Shown here piece after piece: positions 34,544 through 43,627 of a DNA stretch of 64,000 nucleotides. Source of the stretch: Microvirga arabica (GTDB lineage: Bacteria; Pseudomonadota; Alphaproteobacteria; Rhizobiales; Beijerinckiaceae); assembly GCF_016811235.1 (NCBI RefSeq), contig NZ_JAFBID010000025.1:1-64000 (forward strand), given 5' to 3'. Below the pieces are notes generated by a model. That model searched no databases, was not told the DNA's origin, and saw only the letters and a program-made list of their open reading frames with translations. Position numbers and translations under genes: made by a program. Positions within the stretch are counted from its first letter, which is position 1; each line of letters opens with the position of its first letter.

Positions 34544-34939
34544 TCAAGCTGCATCGGATTGCTCGTCCATTCCATCACCTGCCGCATCGAAGCGTCGCCG
34601 GGCAGTGAGAATCTCATCCCGGTTCTGGATCGCCCAATCGCCTAAAGCCCGCACAGTCTTGAGCAGGGAGCAACCCAGCCCTGTGAGCTGGTAATCCACC
34701 CGGGGCGGAATGGTCGGATAGACTGTGCGCGTGACGAGCCCGTCGCGCTCCAATCCGCGCAGGGTCAGGGTCAGCATCCGCTGGGAGATCCCGGTCACGG
34801 CTCGGCGTAACTCGTTGAATCTCTTAGGCCCTTCGCCCATCTGGACCACCACTTGGACGCTCCACTTGTCGCCGACCCGTGACAGGATCTCCGTCACGGT
34901 GCGGCAATCGGTGGGCACATGGATGTGACTGGGTGACAT
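34544..34939 (-). CDS. HxlR-family transcriptional regulator
   Basis: A 131-residue winged-helix regulator with the family blocks TEILSRVGDKWSVQVVVQMGEGPKRFNELRR, GISQRMLTLTLRGLERDGLV and PPRVDYQLTGLG. HxlR proteins often sense electrophiles or quinones and control flavin reductases. It is divergent from an FMN reductase gene and probably controls it and itself through the paired palindromes at 34970-35013. AGGAGG lies about seven bases before the ATG. A cysteine near residue 12 (PTDCRTV) is at the usual redox-sensing place. Confidence 0.9.
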   Translation of the reverse strand: MSPSHIHVPTDCRTVTEILSRVGDKWSVQVVVQMGEGPKRFNELRRAVTGISQRMLTLTLRGLERDGLVTRTVYPTIPPRVDYQLTGLGCSLLKTVRALGDWAIQNRDEILTARRRFDAAGDGMDEQSDAA

Positions 34940-34969
34940 GAAAGTGCCTCCTTGCGAAAGGCTGCGGAA

Positions 34970-35013
34970 GTTACTTAATGAGCCTCGGTAACAAAAGGGA
35001 ACTTAAGTGTTCC
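34970..35013. promoter_or_regulatory. Candidate HxlR operator pair
   Basis: Two inverted repeats sit between the divergent genes: GTTAC (34970-34974) / GTAAC (34988-34992), and GGAAC (34998-35002) / GTTCC (35009-35013). Both share the internal string ACTTAA. They lie where a regulator would block both promoters. Confidence 0.55.
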
Positions 35014-35042
35014 TGCCTCCGAATGCAAATGAAGGACGTCCT

Positions 35043-35639
35043 ATGAAGCCCAAGCTTCACATCATCATCGCCAGCACCCGCCCCGGTCGCGTCGGCCCGA
35101 GCATCGCCCAATGGTTCAGCGAATACACCGCCGAGCATGGCAAGTTCGAGCCGGTCCTGGTCGATCTCGCGGAGTTCAACCTGCCGCTCTTCGACGAGCC
35201 CGAGCACCCGATGAAGCAGAACTACCACCATGCCCATACCAAGGCATGGGCCGCGAGCGTGTCGGCCGCCGACGCCTTCGTGTTCGTCACGCCCGAGTAC
35301 AACTACGCCCCGCCGCCGGCCCTGGTGAACGCGCTGAACTACCTGTCGCGCGAGTGGAACTACGCTCCCGCCGGCTTCGTGAGCTATGGCGGCATCTCCG
35401 GCGGCCTGCGTTCGGTCCAGGTGGCCAAGCAGATCGTCACGACCCTGAAGATGATGCCGATCCCGGAAGGCGTGCCGATGCCGATGGTGTTCCAGAACCT
35501 GGACGAGAACGGCAGGCTCAAGCCGCAAGACATCTACAGGACGTCCGCCGCGACGATGCTGGACGAACTCTTCCGCTGGACGGAATCCCTCAAGTCACTG
35601 CGGGCTGATCGCAAGACTCCTTTGAAGGCTGCAGCCTGA
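35043..35639 (+). CDS. NADPH-dependent FMN reductase / quinone reductase-like protein
   Basis: A 198-residue flavodoxin-like protein: the FMN phosphate loop is IIASTRPGRVGPSIAQW, and the PEYNYAPPPALVNALNYL block is the NAD(P)H:FMN reductase signature. It reduces FMN, quinones or azo compounds with NAD(P)H and may detoxify electrophiles. ATG 35043 has AAGGA upstream and matches the family start. The divergent HxlR gene is the expected regulator. A strong terminator follows. Confidence 0.92.
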   Translation: MKPKLHIIIASTRPGRVGPSIAQWFSEYTAEHGKFEPVLVDLAEFNLPLFDEPEHPMKQNYHHAHTKAWAASVSAADAFVFVTPEYNYAPPPALVNALNYLSREWNYAPAGFVSYGGISGGLRSVQVAKQIVTTLKMMPIPEGVPMPMVFQNLDENGRLKPQDIYRTSAATMLDELFRWTESLKSLRADRKTPLKAAA

Positions 35640-35663
35640 ACGACTGAAAGCATGATGACGAAA

Positions 35664-35700
35664 GGGCACCGCTGGAGCATTCCAGCGGTGCCCTTCGTTT
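35664..35700 (+). terminator. Rho-independent terminator after the FMN reductase gene
   Basis: GGGCACCGCTGGA (35664-35676) pairs perfectly over 13 bases with TCCAGCGGTGCCC (35681-35693), loop of four, followed by TTCGTTT. Confidence 0.9.
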
Positions 35701-35784
35701 AGAGGTGTTGGAGAGACCAAATCTGCGATCCTTGAAACCAAGAACATCAAGGCTCAGGATGCAGGCAGTCTCCCGGAGCGCGAC

Positions 35785-36135
35785 ATGACACCAGACGACG
35801 TTCGCCGCCTTGCTCTTGCTCTGCCGGAAGCCAGCGAGAGCTCCCACATGAAACGTCCGGATTTTCGAGTGCGGAGCAAGATCTTTGCGACGCTCCATCC
35901 GGACGAGCAGCGCGCCGTCGTGAAGCTCACCACTGAGGATCAGCAGGTGCGGGTCGAGGCGGAGCCGCTCGTCTTCGCTGCCATACAGGGCAAATGGGGC
36001 CTTCAGGGCTGGACGAGTGTCAACTTGGCGCTCACCGACGAGGCGACGCTGCAGAGCGTCCTGCTCGCCGCCTGGCGTGTTGTGGCGCCGAAGAGCCTTG
36101 CTGCGAGGGCGGCCGGCAATGCGCCAGCCGCCTAG
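35785..36135 (+). CDS. MmcQ/YjbR family DNA-binding-like protein
   Basis: A 116-residue protein of the MmcQ/YjbR (CyaY-like fold) family: N-terminal DDVRRLALALPEASE, FRVRSKIFATLH in the middle, and GWTSVNLALTDEATLQSVLLAAW at the C-terminus. The family has a double-wing-like fold and unclear function. GGAG lies seven bases before ATG 35785. It converges with the Fe-alcohol dehydrogenase gene. Confidence 0.87.
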   Translation: MTPDDVRRLALALPEASESSHMKRPDFRVRSKIFATLHPDEQRAVVKLTTEDQQVRVEAEPLVFAAIQGKWGLQGWTSVNLALTDEATLQSVLLAAWRVVAPKSLAARAAGNAPAA

Positions 36136-36152
36136 ACCAATCGGGATCGGGC

Positions 36153-37316
36153 TTAGACCCGTCCGGCCAGCGCATCCTCGAAGAGCTTGCGGGCGCTCTC
36201 CTTCGTGATCGGGACCGGATTGCCGCCGGCGGTGGGATCGTTCGGCGCCATCTCGGACATCTCGTCGAAGCGGGCGCTGTCCACTTTCAGCCCCTCCAGC
36301 GTGTGCGGCACGCCGAGATCCTTGCGCAGTTGCAGCACCCAGTCGAGGAAGGCCTGGAACGAAGGCTCGAGGCCGATATAGGCGGCGAGCCGCTCGATGC
36401 GCTCCTCGATGGCATTGCGGTTATAGACCAGCACGTAGGGCATGAAGACCGCGTTGGTCAGGCCGTGATGGGTGTCGTAGAGCGCGCCGGTCGGGTGCGA
36501 GAGCGCATGGATGGCGCCGAGCCCCTTCTGGAACGCCGTGGCACCCATGGCGGCCGCCGACATCAGCTGTGCGCGGGCTTCGATGTCCTTGCCGTCCTTG
36601 TAGGCGCGGGGCAGATATTCCTTCACGAGGCGGATGCCCTCCACCGCGATGCCGTCGGCCAGCGGATGGTAGCCCGGTGCGCAATAGGCCTCGATGCAAT
36701 GCGCCAGCGCGTCGAGACCCGTGCCGGCCGTGATGTGGGGCGGCATGCCCACCGTCAGTTCCGGATCGCAGATCACGATCTTCGGCATCATCAGCGGATG
36801 GAAGATCACTTTCTTGGTGTGGGTGGCCTCCTGGGTAATCACGCCGGCGCGACCCACTTCCGAACCCGTGCCGGCGGTCGTCGGCACGGCGATGATCGGC
36901 TGAATGCCGTTCGGGTCCGCCCGGGTCCACCAATCGCCGATATCCTCGAAATCCCACATGGGGCGCGTCTGGCCCGCCATGAAGGCGATGACCTTGCCGG
37001 CATCGAGCGCCGAGCCGCCGCCGAAGGCCACAACGCCGTCGTGCTTTCCGGCTTTCAGGGCTTCCAGGCCCTTGTACACGTTAGTCTCGACCGGGTTCGG
37101 CTTGATGTCCGAGAAGATCGCGGCTTTCAGGCCTGCGCTCATCAGTTGATCGAGCGCCGCCTTCGTCATCGGTTGCGTAGCGAGGAACGGGTCCGTCACG
37201 ATGAGCGGAGCGTGCATGCCGACGGACTTGCAGGCTTCCGCCAGTTCCGAGATGCGGCCTGCGCCGAAGCGGATCGCAGTGGGATAGCTCCAGTTGGAAC
37301 GGGGAGACATGGTCAT
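36153..37316 (-). CDS. Iron-containing alcohol dehydrogenase
   Basis: A 387-residue group III dehydrogenase. The NAD site is GGGSALDAGK, the AGTGSEV block is present, and the metal ligands are Asp and His in GTGLDALAHCIEAYC and two His in HALSHPTGALYDTHHGLTN. It oxidises an alcohol to an aldehyde with NAD. It is the last gene of a cluster with an aldehyde dehydrogenase 11 bases upstream, a GS-like ligase and an ethanolamine-type permease. I infer that it oxidises a glutamylated amino alcohol. ATG 37310 is an alternative start. Confidence 0.92.
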   Translation of the reverse strand: MTMSPRSNWSYPTAIRFGAGRISELAEACKSVGMHAPLIVTDPFLATQPMTKAALDQLMSAGLKAAIFSDIKPNPVETNVYKGLEALKAGKHDGVVAFGGGSALDAGKVIAFMAGQTRPMWDFEDIGDWWTRADPNGIQPIIAVPTTAGTGSEVGRAGVITQEATHTKKVIFHPLMMPKIVICDPELTVGMPPHITAGTGLDALAHCIEAYCAPGYHPLADGIAVEGIRLVKEYLPRAYKDGKDIEARAQLMSAAAMGATAFQKGLGAIHALSHPTGALYDTHHGLTNAVFMPYVLVYNRNAIEERIERLAAYIGLEPSFQAFLDWVLQLRKDLGVPHTLEGLKVDSARFDEMSEMAPNDPTAGGNPVPITKESARKLFEDALAGRV

Positions 37317-37327
37317 GATGCTTTCAA

Positions 37328-38719
37328 TCAGATCTGGCGGAGGTGGTAGGATTTGGGACGGGTGAGCGACTCGTAGGCGAGACGCGACAGGCTCGCGCCG
37401 CGGCCGGTGTCCTTCACTCCCGTCCAGGCGAGCGCGGGATCGAGATAGTCGCAGCGGTTCATGAACACGGTGCCGGTCTCGAGCTTCTCGCCGATGGCTT
37501 CCGCCGCATCGACGTCCGAGGTCCAGATCGCGGCCGAGAGACCGTAGGGCGAGTCGTTCATGAGGCGGATCGCCTCCTCGTCGCCCGTCACCTTCATGAT
37601 GCCCACTGTAGGGCCGAAGCTCTCCTCGCGCATGACGCTCATGGAGTGGTCGACATTCGTGAGCACCTGCGGTGCGAGATAGGCGGTGTCGCCAGTATCA
37701 GCGGCAAAGTGCTTCGTGTCGATATGCGCCTTCGCGCCCTTCGCCACGGCTTCCGCATTCTGCCCGCGCACGAGATCGGCAAAGCGCCGGTGCGCCATGG
37801 GCCCAAGCGTCGTCGCCTCGTCGAGCGGGTTGCCGAGCACGTACTTGTTCACGAGATCGACCGCACCCTCGACGAAGCGGTCGTAGTGCTTCTCGTGCAC
37901 ATAGATGCGCTCGATGCCGCAGCAGCATTGCCCTGAGTTGAAGAACGCGCCGTCCACGAGGTTCTCGATGGCATGATCGAGATTAGCATCCTCGCGCACA
38001 TAGGCCGGGTCCTTGCCGCCGAGCTCGAGGCCGAGCGAGGTGAAGGAGCCCGCGGCTGCGCGTTCGATGGAGCGGCCGCCGGAGACGGAGCCGGTGAAGT
38101 TGCAGTGATCAACCAGGCCGCCGCTCAGGATGCGGCTCGTCTGGTCGTGGCTGAGATGAAGGTTCTGGAACAGGCCTTTCGGCATGCCGGCGCGGTCCAT
38201 CGCTATCTGGAAGCGCTCGCCTGCCAGCACGGTCTGCGAAGCGTGCTTCAACAGCACCGCGTTGCCGGCCATGAGCGCCGGCACGATGGTGTTGATGGCT
38301 GTGAGATAGGGATAGTTCCACGGTGCGATCACGAGCACGAGGCCCACGGGCTCGCGCTTGATCATGCGGCGGAAGCCCGCCTTCTCGTCATCGGCCGGCA
38401 TCGGCTGCAGGCTCTTCTCGGCAATCGAGATCATGTAGCGCGCCCGCTCCTCGACGCCGCGGAACTCGCCGCCATAGCGCACAGGCCGACCCATCTGCTG
38501 GGCAATCTCGGGCACCACCTCCTGATTCATGGCGAGCAGGGCATCGAGGAAGGCGGAAACCCTGCTCGCGCGCTCCGCGATGCTGGTGTTGCGCCACGCT
38601 TTTTGTGCCTCTCGTGCGGAGGTGATCGCCGCGTCGATGGCAGCCTCGGACATGATGGGGCGGCGGACGAGCTCGCGTCCGTCGATAGGGGAAATGCAGA
38701 CGATATCGGTATCGGCCAT
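37328..38719 (-). CDS. NAD(P)-dependent aldehyde dehydrogenase
   Basis: A 463-residue aldehyde dehydrogenase. The catalytic Glu is in GLELGGKDP and the nucleophilic Cys in FFNSGQCCCGIER, where three cysteines stand in a row. APWNYP and the C-terminal ESFGPTVGIM are also typical. It converts an aldehyde to a carboxylic acid. Placed directly between the GS-like ligase and Fe-alcohol dehydrogenase, it should act on the aldehyde made by the latter. The ATG at 38719 starts MADTDIVCISPIDGRE. Confidence 0.93.
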   Translation of the reverse strand: MADTDIVCISPIDGRELVRRPIMSEAAIDAAITSAREAQKAWRNTSIAERASRVSAFLDALLAMNQEVVPEIAQQMGRPVRYGGEFRGVEERARYMISIAEKSLQPMPADDEKAGFRRMIKREPVGLVLVIAPWNYPYLTAINTIVPALMAGNAVLLKHASQTVLAGERFQIAMDRAGMPKGLFQNLHLSHDQTSRILSGGLVDHCNFTGSVSGGRSIERAAAGSFTSLGLELGGKDPAYVREDANLDHAIENLVDGAFFNSGQCCCGIERIYVHEKHYDRFVEGAVDLVNKYVLGNPLDEATTLGPMAHRRFADLVRGQNAEAVAKGAKAHIDTKHFAADTGDTAYLAPQVLTNVDHSMSVMREESFGPTVGIMKVTGDEEAIRLMNDSPYGLSAAIWTSDVDAAEAIGEKLETGTVFMNRCDYLDPALAWTGVKDTGRGASLSRLAYESLTRPKSYHLRQI

Positions 38720-38791
38720 GGTGTGATGCCTGAAAGACCATGAACCCGGAAGGCCATGGTCCTCTCCTGTGCTTGAGTCTCGAAAAGGCTT

Positions 38792-40162
38792 TTAGATGAT
38801 CTCGAAGTACCGCGCGAGTTGCCAATCGGTGATAGCCTTGCGCGCCTCGCGCTCCTCCCATTCGCGGGTTGCAGCGTAATGCTCCACGAAGGTGTCGCCG
38901 AAGAGCTGGCGCGCGGGCTGCGACCCTTTCAGCCGCTCGGCTGCCTCGCTTAAGGAACGCGGCAGGGCCCGCTCCTTCGGGTGCTCGACCGCGTAGGCAT
39001 TGCCCTGGATCGGCTCGCCCGGATCGATCCGGTTCTCGATGCCCCAAAGGCCGGAGCCGATAGCGGCCGCGAGCGCGATATACGGGTTGATGTCGGCAGC
39101 CGCGACTCGGTACTCCACCCGCTGGGATTTTTCGGAGCCCGGGATGACGCGCAGTGCCGTGGTGCGGTTCTCCACGCCCCACGCAGAGTCGGTGGGAGCC
39201 CAGAAGCCGGGAATCAGCCGTGTGTAGCTGTTCACCGTGCAGGCCACCATGGCGAGGATTTCGGGCATCAGCTTCTGCTGACCGCCCACGAACCAGCGCA
39301 TGGCCTCCGACATGTTATGCTTGGCCTGAGGGTCGTAGAAGGCGCCCTTGCCGGTTTTGAGATCACGCAGGGACGTGTGCAGGTGGCCGGACTGGCCGGG
39401 CCAGTCGCGCGACCACTTGGCCATGAAGGTGGCCATCCAGCCGCGGCGCTGGGCGAGAATCTTGGTATAGGTCTTGAACAGGGCCGCCTTGTCGGCTGCG
39501 CTCAACGCGTCGTCAACGCGGATCGCAGCCTCCAGCACACCGGGTCCTGTCTCCGTATGCAGGCCCTCGATCTCGAAATCCATCTTCTTTCCGAGGTCGA
39601 GAAGCTCATGGTAGAAATCCGCATGCACGCCAGAGCGCAGCACCGAGTAGCCGAAGAAGCCCGGCGTGATGTTCTTGAGATCGCGGTAGCTCTTTTCGCG
39701 CACGGAATGCGGCGTTTCCTCGAACAGGAAGAACTCGAACTCGGCCGCGGCCGAGACCGCAAAGCCCATATCCTCCGCCTTCTTCAGCACCCGCCGGAGC
39801 ACGCCGCGCGGGCAGGCTGCCTCCGCATAGCCCTCGAACTCGGCTAGGAAGAACGGAAGGTCGTTCTCAAAGGGAATGAGCCGCATGGATTCCGGGATCA
39901 CCCGCGCCGTCGCATCGGGATACGCGGTGTGCCAGCCGGTCAGAGTGGTATTGTCGTAGAGCTGGTCATTGGAGTCCCAGCCCAGCACCACGTCGCAGAA
40001 GCCGAAGCCCTTCTCGAGGGCGGACTCGAACTTGTCGCGGGCCATGTACTTGCCGCGCATGATGCCGTCCACGTCCGTTAGCCCGATCTTCACGAAGGGC
40101 AGATCGCGGCTGCGCACGTATTCCAGCGCGTCAGTGGCATTCTTGATCTTGGGAGCGTCCAT
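38792..40162 (-). CDS. Glutamine synthetase-like gamma-glutamyl-amine ligase
   Basis: A 456-residue GS-family enzyme. It has the beta-Grasp start (YVRSRDLPFVKIGLTDVDGIMRG), the metal-site AEFEFFLFEE, SGHLHTSL in the position of the usual catalytic GSGMHxH, and VEYRVAAADINPYIALAA near the end. Members outside true GlnA ligate glutamate to amines (PuuA on putrescine, GlnA4-type on ethanolamine). Beside an ethanolamine-type permease and alcohol dehydrogenase, gamma-glutamylethanolamide synthetase activity is the best guess. ATG 40162 has AAGG upstream; ATG 40180 has no visible site. Confidence 0.85.
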   Translation of the reverse strand: MDAPKIKNATDALEYVRSRDLPFVKIGLTDVDGIMRGKYMARDKFESALEKGFGFCDVVLGWDSNDQLYDNTTLTGWHTAYPDATARVIPESMRLIPFENDLPFFLAEFEGYAEAACPRGVLRRVLKKAEDMGFAVSAAAEFEFFLFEETPHSVREKSYRDLKNITPGFFGYSVLRSGVHADFYHELLDLGKKMDFEIEGLHTETGPGVLEAAIRVDDALSAADKAALFKTYTKILAQRRGWMATFMAKWSRDWPGQSGHLHTSLRDLKTGKGAFYDPQAKHNMSEAMRWFVGGQQKLMPEILAMVACTVNSYTRLIPGFWAPTDSAWGVENRTTALRVIPGSEKSQRVEYRVAAADINPYIALAAAIGSGLWGIENRIDPGEPIQGNAYAVEHPKERALPRSLSEAAERLKGSQPARQLFGDTFVEHYAATREWEEREARKAITDWQLARYFEII

Positions 40163-40222
40163 ACGAAAAACCTTGACCATAAAAGGAGAAAGGGAGCGCG
40201 CAGCGGGCGCGCTCCCGAAGGG

Positions 40223-41758
40223 TTAGTAGGACTTGTACTCGCTCTGGCCTTTGGTGAGCGCGAACTCCTCCTCCGGCGAGAGGATGAGCTTGTGCCGACC
40301 GACGAGCAGGAAGTAGGCCATCATCACCGCATAATAGACCGCGACGCCGATGACGGCGGTGCGGAACACGGAGTCGGTGAGCTGGAAGTAGAGCGTCACG
40401 GCTGCGATCACCATGCAGATCACCGCGCCCGCGATGCCGAACGGGCTCCTGTAGGGGCGGTGCAGGTTCGGGAACTTCCGCTTGAGCACCACATAGGACA
40501 TGCCCTGCATGAAGTAGGCCAGCATCGCGCCCGCCACTGCCATGTTGAGCAGCGTGCCGCCGATGACCGTCGCACCCGCCTCGGCGCCTGCCGAGAACCA
40601 GATGATCAGCATCACCAGGAGGCCCAGCACCGCGCCCGCGATCAGCGCCACATGCGGCGTCTTGCGTTCGCCATGCGTGACCGACAGGAAACTCGGGAAG
40701 TAGCCTGCCCGCGACAGGGAGTAGATCTGCCGCCCGAAGGCGAAGATGATGGTGTGGAACGAGGCAATGAGGCCGATCACGGCGATGGCCGCCAGGATCT
40801 TCGCGATATCCGTGCCGAACAGGGTGCGGAACCCGTCGAGCAGGGGCTCGCCCGACTTGCCTAGGCCCACCGCACCCGGCGCGATGCCCGTGTTCAGGAA
40901 GAGCACGAGGAAGGCGGAAGCGATCAGCGTCAAGATGCCCGCGATGATGCCTTTGGGCATGTCGCGCTGCGGATCGTGCGACTCTTCGGCCGCCAGCGGC
41001 AGCTGCTCGATGGCAAGGAACAGCCAGACCGCGAAGGGCAACGAGGCCAGGATGCTGCTGACACCCAAGGGCAGGAAGGGGCCATTGCCGCTGGGAAGCT
41101 CTGCGCCGTCGGGCCCGATGTTCAACGCCCAGCGCGAGAAGTCGAACTGGCCGGAGAACAGCACCGAGACATAGAAGAAGGCCAGCACCGCAAGGGCCGC
41201 CAGCGTAACTCCTACCGTGACCCTGAACGACAGCTCGACACCGATGATGTTGAGGCCGACGAACAGCGCGTAGCACAGCACCCAATACACGGGCTGGAAC
41301 GCCGGCGCCGTCTCGAAGATCGCCGACAGATACGAGCTGATGAAGAACACGATCACCGCCGGGGTGAGCACGAACTCGATGTTCTCCGCGATGCCCGTGA
41401 TGTAGCCCGCCCACGGCCCCATGGACGTGCGGGCGAAGGAATAGGCGCCGCCCGTATGCGGCAGGGCCGGCGACATCTCGGCGAGCGAGAAGGTCAGGCC
41501 CAGATACATGATCGCGATGATGATCGTGGCGAAGAACATCGCCCCGAAGCCGTTGGCGAGGCCGAGGTTCCAGCCCGAATAATGACCCGAGATCACAGCG
41601 CCGACGCCCAGCGCCCAGAGCGACCAGACGCGTGCGTGGCGCTTGAGGCGCCGGGCTTCGAAGTAGTCTTGATCCACCGTGGTGTAGGTGACACCGGCGG
41701 CGTTCTGCACCCCGGCTGGCGGGGCATGAACCCCGGGATTCCCTTGTCCGACTGACAT
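40223..41758 (-). CDS. Amino acid/amine permease of the APC family, ethanolamine permease type
   Basis: A 511-residue transporter with about 12 membrane helices. The VWSLWALGVGAVISGHYSGWN block and the PHTGGAYSFARTSMGPWAGY segment match ethanolamine permeases of the APC superfamily. It would import ethanolamine or a similar amine across the inner membrane by proton coupling. ATG 41758 has GGAGG about nine bases upstream, so the longer in-frame start is rejected. It is 60 bases upstream of the ligase gene on the same strand. Confidence 0.87.
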   Translation of the reverse strand: MSVGQGNPGVHAPPAGVQNAAGVTYTTVDQDYFEARRLKRHARVWSLWALGVGAVISGHYSGWNLGLANGFGAMFFATIIIAIMYLGLTFSLAEMSPALPHTGGAYSFARTSMGPWAGYITGIAENIEFVLTPAVIVFFISSYLSAIFETAPAFQPVYWVLCYALFVGLNIIGVELSFRVTVGVTLAALAVLAFFYVSVLFSGQFDFSRWALNIGPDGAELPSGNGPFLPLGVSSILASLPFAVWLFLAIEQLPLAAEESHDPQRDMPKGIIAGILTLIASAFLVLFLNTGIAPGAVGLGKSGEPLLDGFRTLFGTDIAKILAAIAVIGLIASFHTIIFAFGRQIYSLSRAGYFPSFLSVTHGERKTPHVALIAGAVLGLLVMLIIWFSAGAEAGATVIGGTLLNMAVAGAMLAYFMQGMSYVVLKRKFPNLHRPYRSPFGIAGAVICMVIAAVTLYFQLTDSVFRTAVIGVAVYYAVMMAYFLLVGRHKLILSPEEEFALTKGQSEYKSY

Positions 41759-41823
41759 CGACTCATTCCTCCAAGAATAGTCTGCCTTTCGGGTCATGGC
41801 ACGTCCTGCGCCATCCCCGTTGT

Positions 41824-42612
41824 TCAGAGCGTCCGTGCCCCCTCCCTCAAAAGCGGCGCCAGACGGCTGGCCCACGACGCCTGTCCGTCTTGTGTGCGGA
41901 TCAGGTCGTTGCGGATTTCGATCATCAGCGGAGGGAGACCACGCTTCTCGGCGTGGCGCTCCAGGGTGTGGAACACCCGGTCCGCTGGCGAATAGGGTTC
42001 GTTCATTCCGACGGTCAGCGCCGGATCCTGCTTCAGGCCGGCCTCCACATAGCGGGCATAGCGCTCGTCGCGATTGAAGATGAGGCCGATCTGCCAGGGG
42101 CGCGGCACGTCCCGGTACACGGGCGTGAAGGAATGGATCGACACGACGGCGCCAAGCTGCCCGGCCGCATGGCGTGCATCGGCAAACACATCGACCGCAT
42201 TGTGGAACGCGTCATAGACCTCGCACACGCGGATGGCCCGCTCCTCCGCGTCGAGGTCGAGGTTGCCCGGGATCGTGGTGCGCTCGCTCAGGGTCCAGAT
42301 CGAATCCGGCGCGGACGGTTCGCGGTTGAGATCGAGCACGAGGCGCGAGACCGTGGCGTGGATCAGCGGCGCATCGAGCAGACGGGAGAGCTCTTTCGCG
42401 ACACCAAGTGCGCCGGGGTCCCAGGCGATGTGGCTTTCGAGTTCTTCAGGCCCGAGCCCTAGGGTGCCGTAACGGGCCGGCAGGTGGTTGGAGGCATGCT
42501 CGCAGATGAGCAGGATGGGCGAGCGCCCCTGTGGGTTCTCGATAGCGGCAACCGGCTGCCCTGCCGTTGCGGCAGAGACTTGATCGGCTGGCACCCGGCT
42601 CGCCTGCGTCAT
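41824..42612 (-). CDS. N-formylglutamate amidohydrolase family protein
   Basis: A 262-residue protein of the N-formylglutamate amidohydrolase (HutG-like) family: LLICEHASNHLPARYGTLGL with candidate metal-binding Glu/His, HIAWDPGALGVAKEL, and SIHSFTPVYRDVPRPWQIGL. The family cleaves an amide on the amino group of glutamate. In this cluster it may release glutamate from a gamma-glutamyl product, an inference from position. GGAG lies six bases before ATG 42612. It is the first gene of the minus-strand unit and is divergent from the RpiR gene. Confidence 0.83.
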   Translation of the reverse strand: MTQASRVPADQVSAATAGQPVAAIENPQGRSPILLICEHASNHLPARYGTLGLGPEELESHIAWDPGALGVAKELSRLLDAPLIHATVSRLVLDLNREPSAPDSIWTLSERTTIPGNLDLDAEERAIRVCEVYDAFHNAVDVFADARHAAGQLGAVVSIHSFTPVYRDVPRPWQIGLIFNRDERYARYVEAGLKQDPALTVGMNEPYSPADRVFHTLERHAEKRGLPPLMIEIRNDLIRTQDGQASWASRLAPLLREGARTL

Positions 42613-42679
42613 GCGGTTCTCCGTCAATCTGCCTGACGGCAGAATTGTCCCCGGTTGAACGCTTGATACGTTTCTTATG

Positions 42680-42736
42680 GAATTCTCAGGTTCTGAAATT
42701 TCTGATACAGGTTTTAGGAAGCGTCAAGGAGGGGCT
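42680..42736. promoter_or_regulatory. Divergent control region of the amine cluster
   Basis: AT-rich DNA between the hydrolase and the RpiR gene. It holds a palindromic core GAAATTTC (42695-42702) within TTCTGAAATTTCTGAT, a plausible RpiR site, and AAGGAGG (42726-42732) before the GTG start. Confidence 0.45.
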
Positions 42737-43624
42737 GTGAATCAATCCAGTATGCGCCGCAACCCACCCCCTCCCCGCACGGAGCCGCCGAGCCTCGCCG
42801 AGCGCATCCGGCTCGAGATGGAATCCTTCACGCCCAGCGAAAAGCGGGCCGCCCATCTTCTCCTGAGCCATTATCCCTTCGCCGGCCTCGATACCGTTGC
42901 GGAATTCGCCTCCCGGGCCGGCATCTCCGCCCCATCGGTTCTGCGCTTTGTCACCCGGCTGGGCTTCAGCGGCTTTCCGGATTTTCAGAAGCACCTGCGG
43001 GAGGAGCTCGAGGCCCAGCTCCTTTCGCCCCTTGCCAAGGCCAGCCCCTCCGACAAGGGGCAAGGCGCGCCGGCTCTTGCGTCCTTCGCGGAGGCCGTGA
43101 TCGGCAACCTGAGGGCGACGGTGGAGAACATTGCGCCGGCCGAGTTCGACGCGGTGGTGGCGCTTCTCTCCGATCCGCGCCGGCACATCCATTTCACGGG
43201 CGGGCGCTTCACAGGCGCGCTTGCACGCTATGCCGAGAGCCATTTTCGCATCGTGCGCAGTCATGTGGACTTCATCGAAGGGCAGCCGGCCCTCTGGCGC
43301 GACCGGATGATCGAGATCGGCAGGAAGGACGTGATCGTCGCCTTCGACATCCGCCGCTATCAGGAGGATGTGACGGCATTGTGCGAAACGGCCGCGAGGC
43401 AGGGAGCGACGGTGGTCCTGCTCACCGATCCATGGCTTTCCCCCATCGCCCGCGTGGCGCGGCACGTGCTGCCCGCCCACATCGTCGCGCCGTCCAATTG
43501 GGATTCCTCGGCAGGTCTTCTCCTGCTGACCGAAGCTCTGGTCGCTGCCGTCACAAAGCGCCTGTGGGAGACGGCGAAGCCCCGCATGGAAACGGTGGAG
43601 CGGCTGCGGAACGAGCAATCGTAA
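42737..43624 (+). CDS. MurR/RpiR-family transcriptional regulator
   Basis: A 295-residue regulator: an N-terminal HTH_6 domain (SLAERIRLEMESFTPSEKRAAHLLLSHYP.., ISAPSVLRFVTRLGFSGFPDFQ) and a C-terminal SIS domain (about residues 115-270, with DVIVAFDIRRYQED) that normally binds a sugar phosphate. Divergent from the amine cluster, it is its likely regulator. The GTG at 42737 is chosen because AAGGAGG lies four bases upstream; an in-frame ATG at 42677 would run through the likely operator. Confidence 0.88.
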   Translation: MNQSSMRRNPPPPRTEPPSLAERIRLEMESFTPSEKRAAHLLLSHYPFAGLDTVAEFASRAGISAPSVLRFVTRLGFSGFPDFQKHLREELEAQLLSPLAKASPSDKGQGAPALASFAEAVIGNLRATVENIAPAEFDAVVALLSDPRRHIHFTGGRFTGALARYAESHFRIVRSHVDFIEGQPALWRDRMIEIGRKDVIVAFDIRRYQEDVTALCETAARQGATVVLLTDPWLSPIARVARHVLPAHIVAPSNWDSSAGLLLLTEALVAAVTKRLWETAKPRMETVERLRNEQS

Positions 43625-43627
43625 GCT

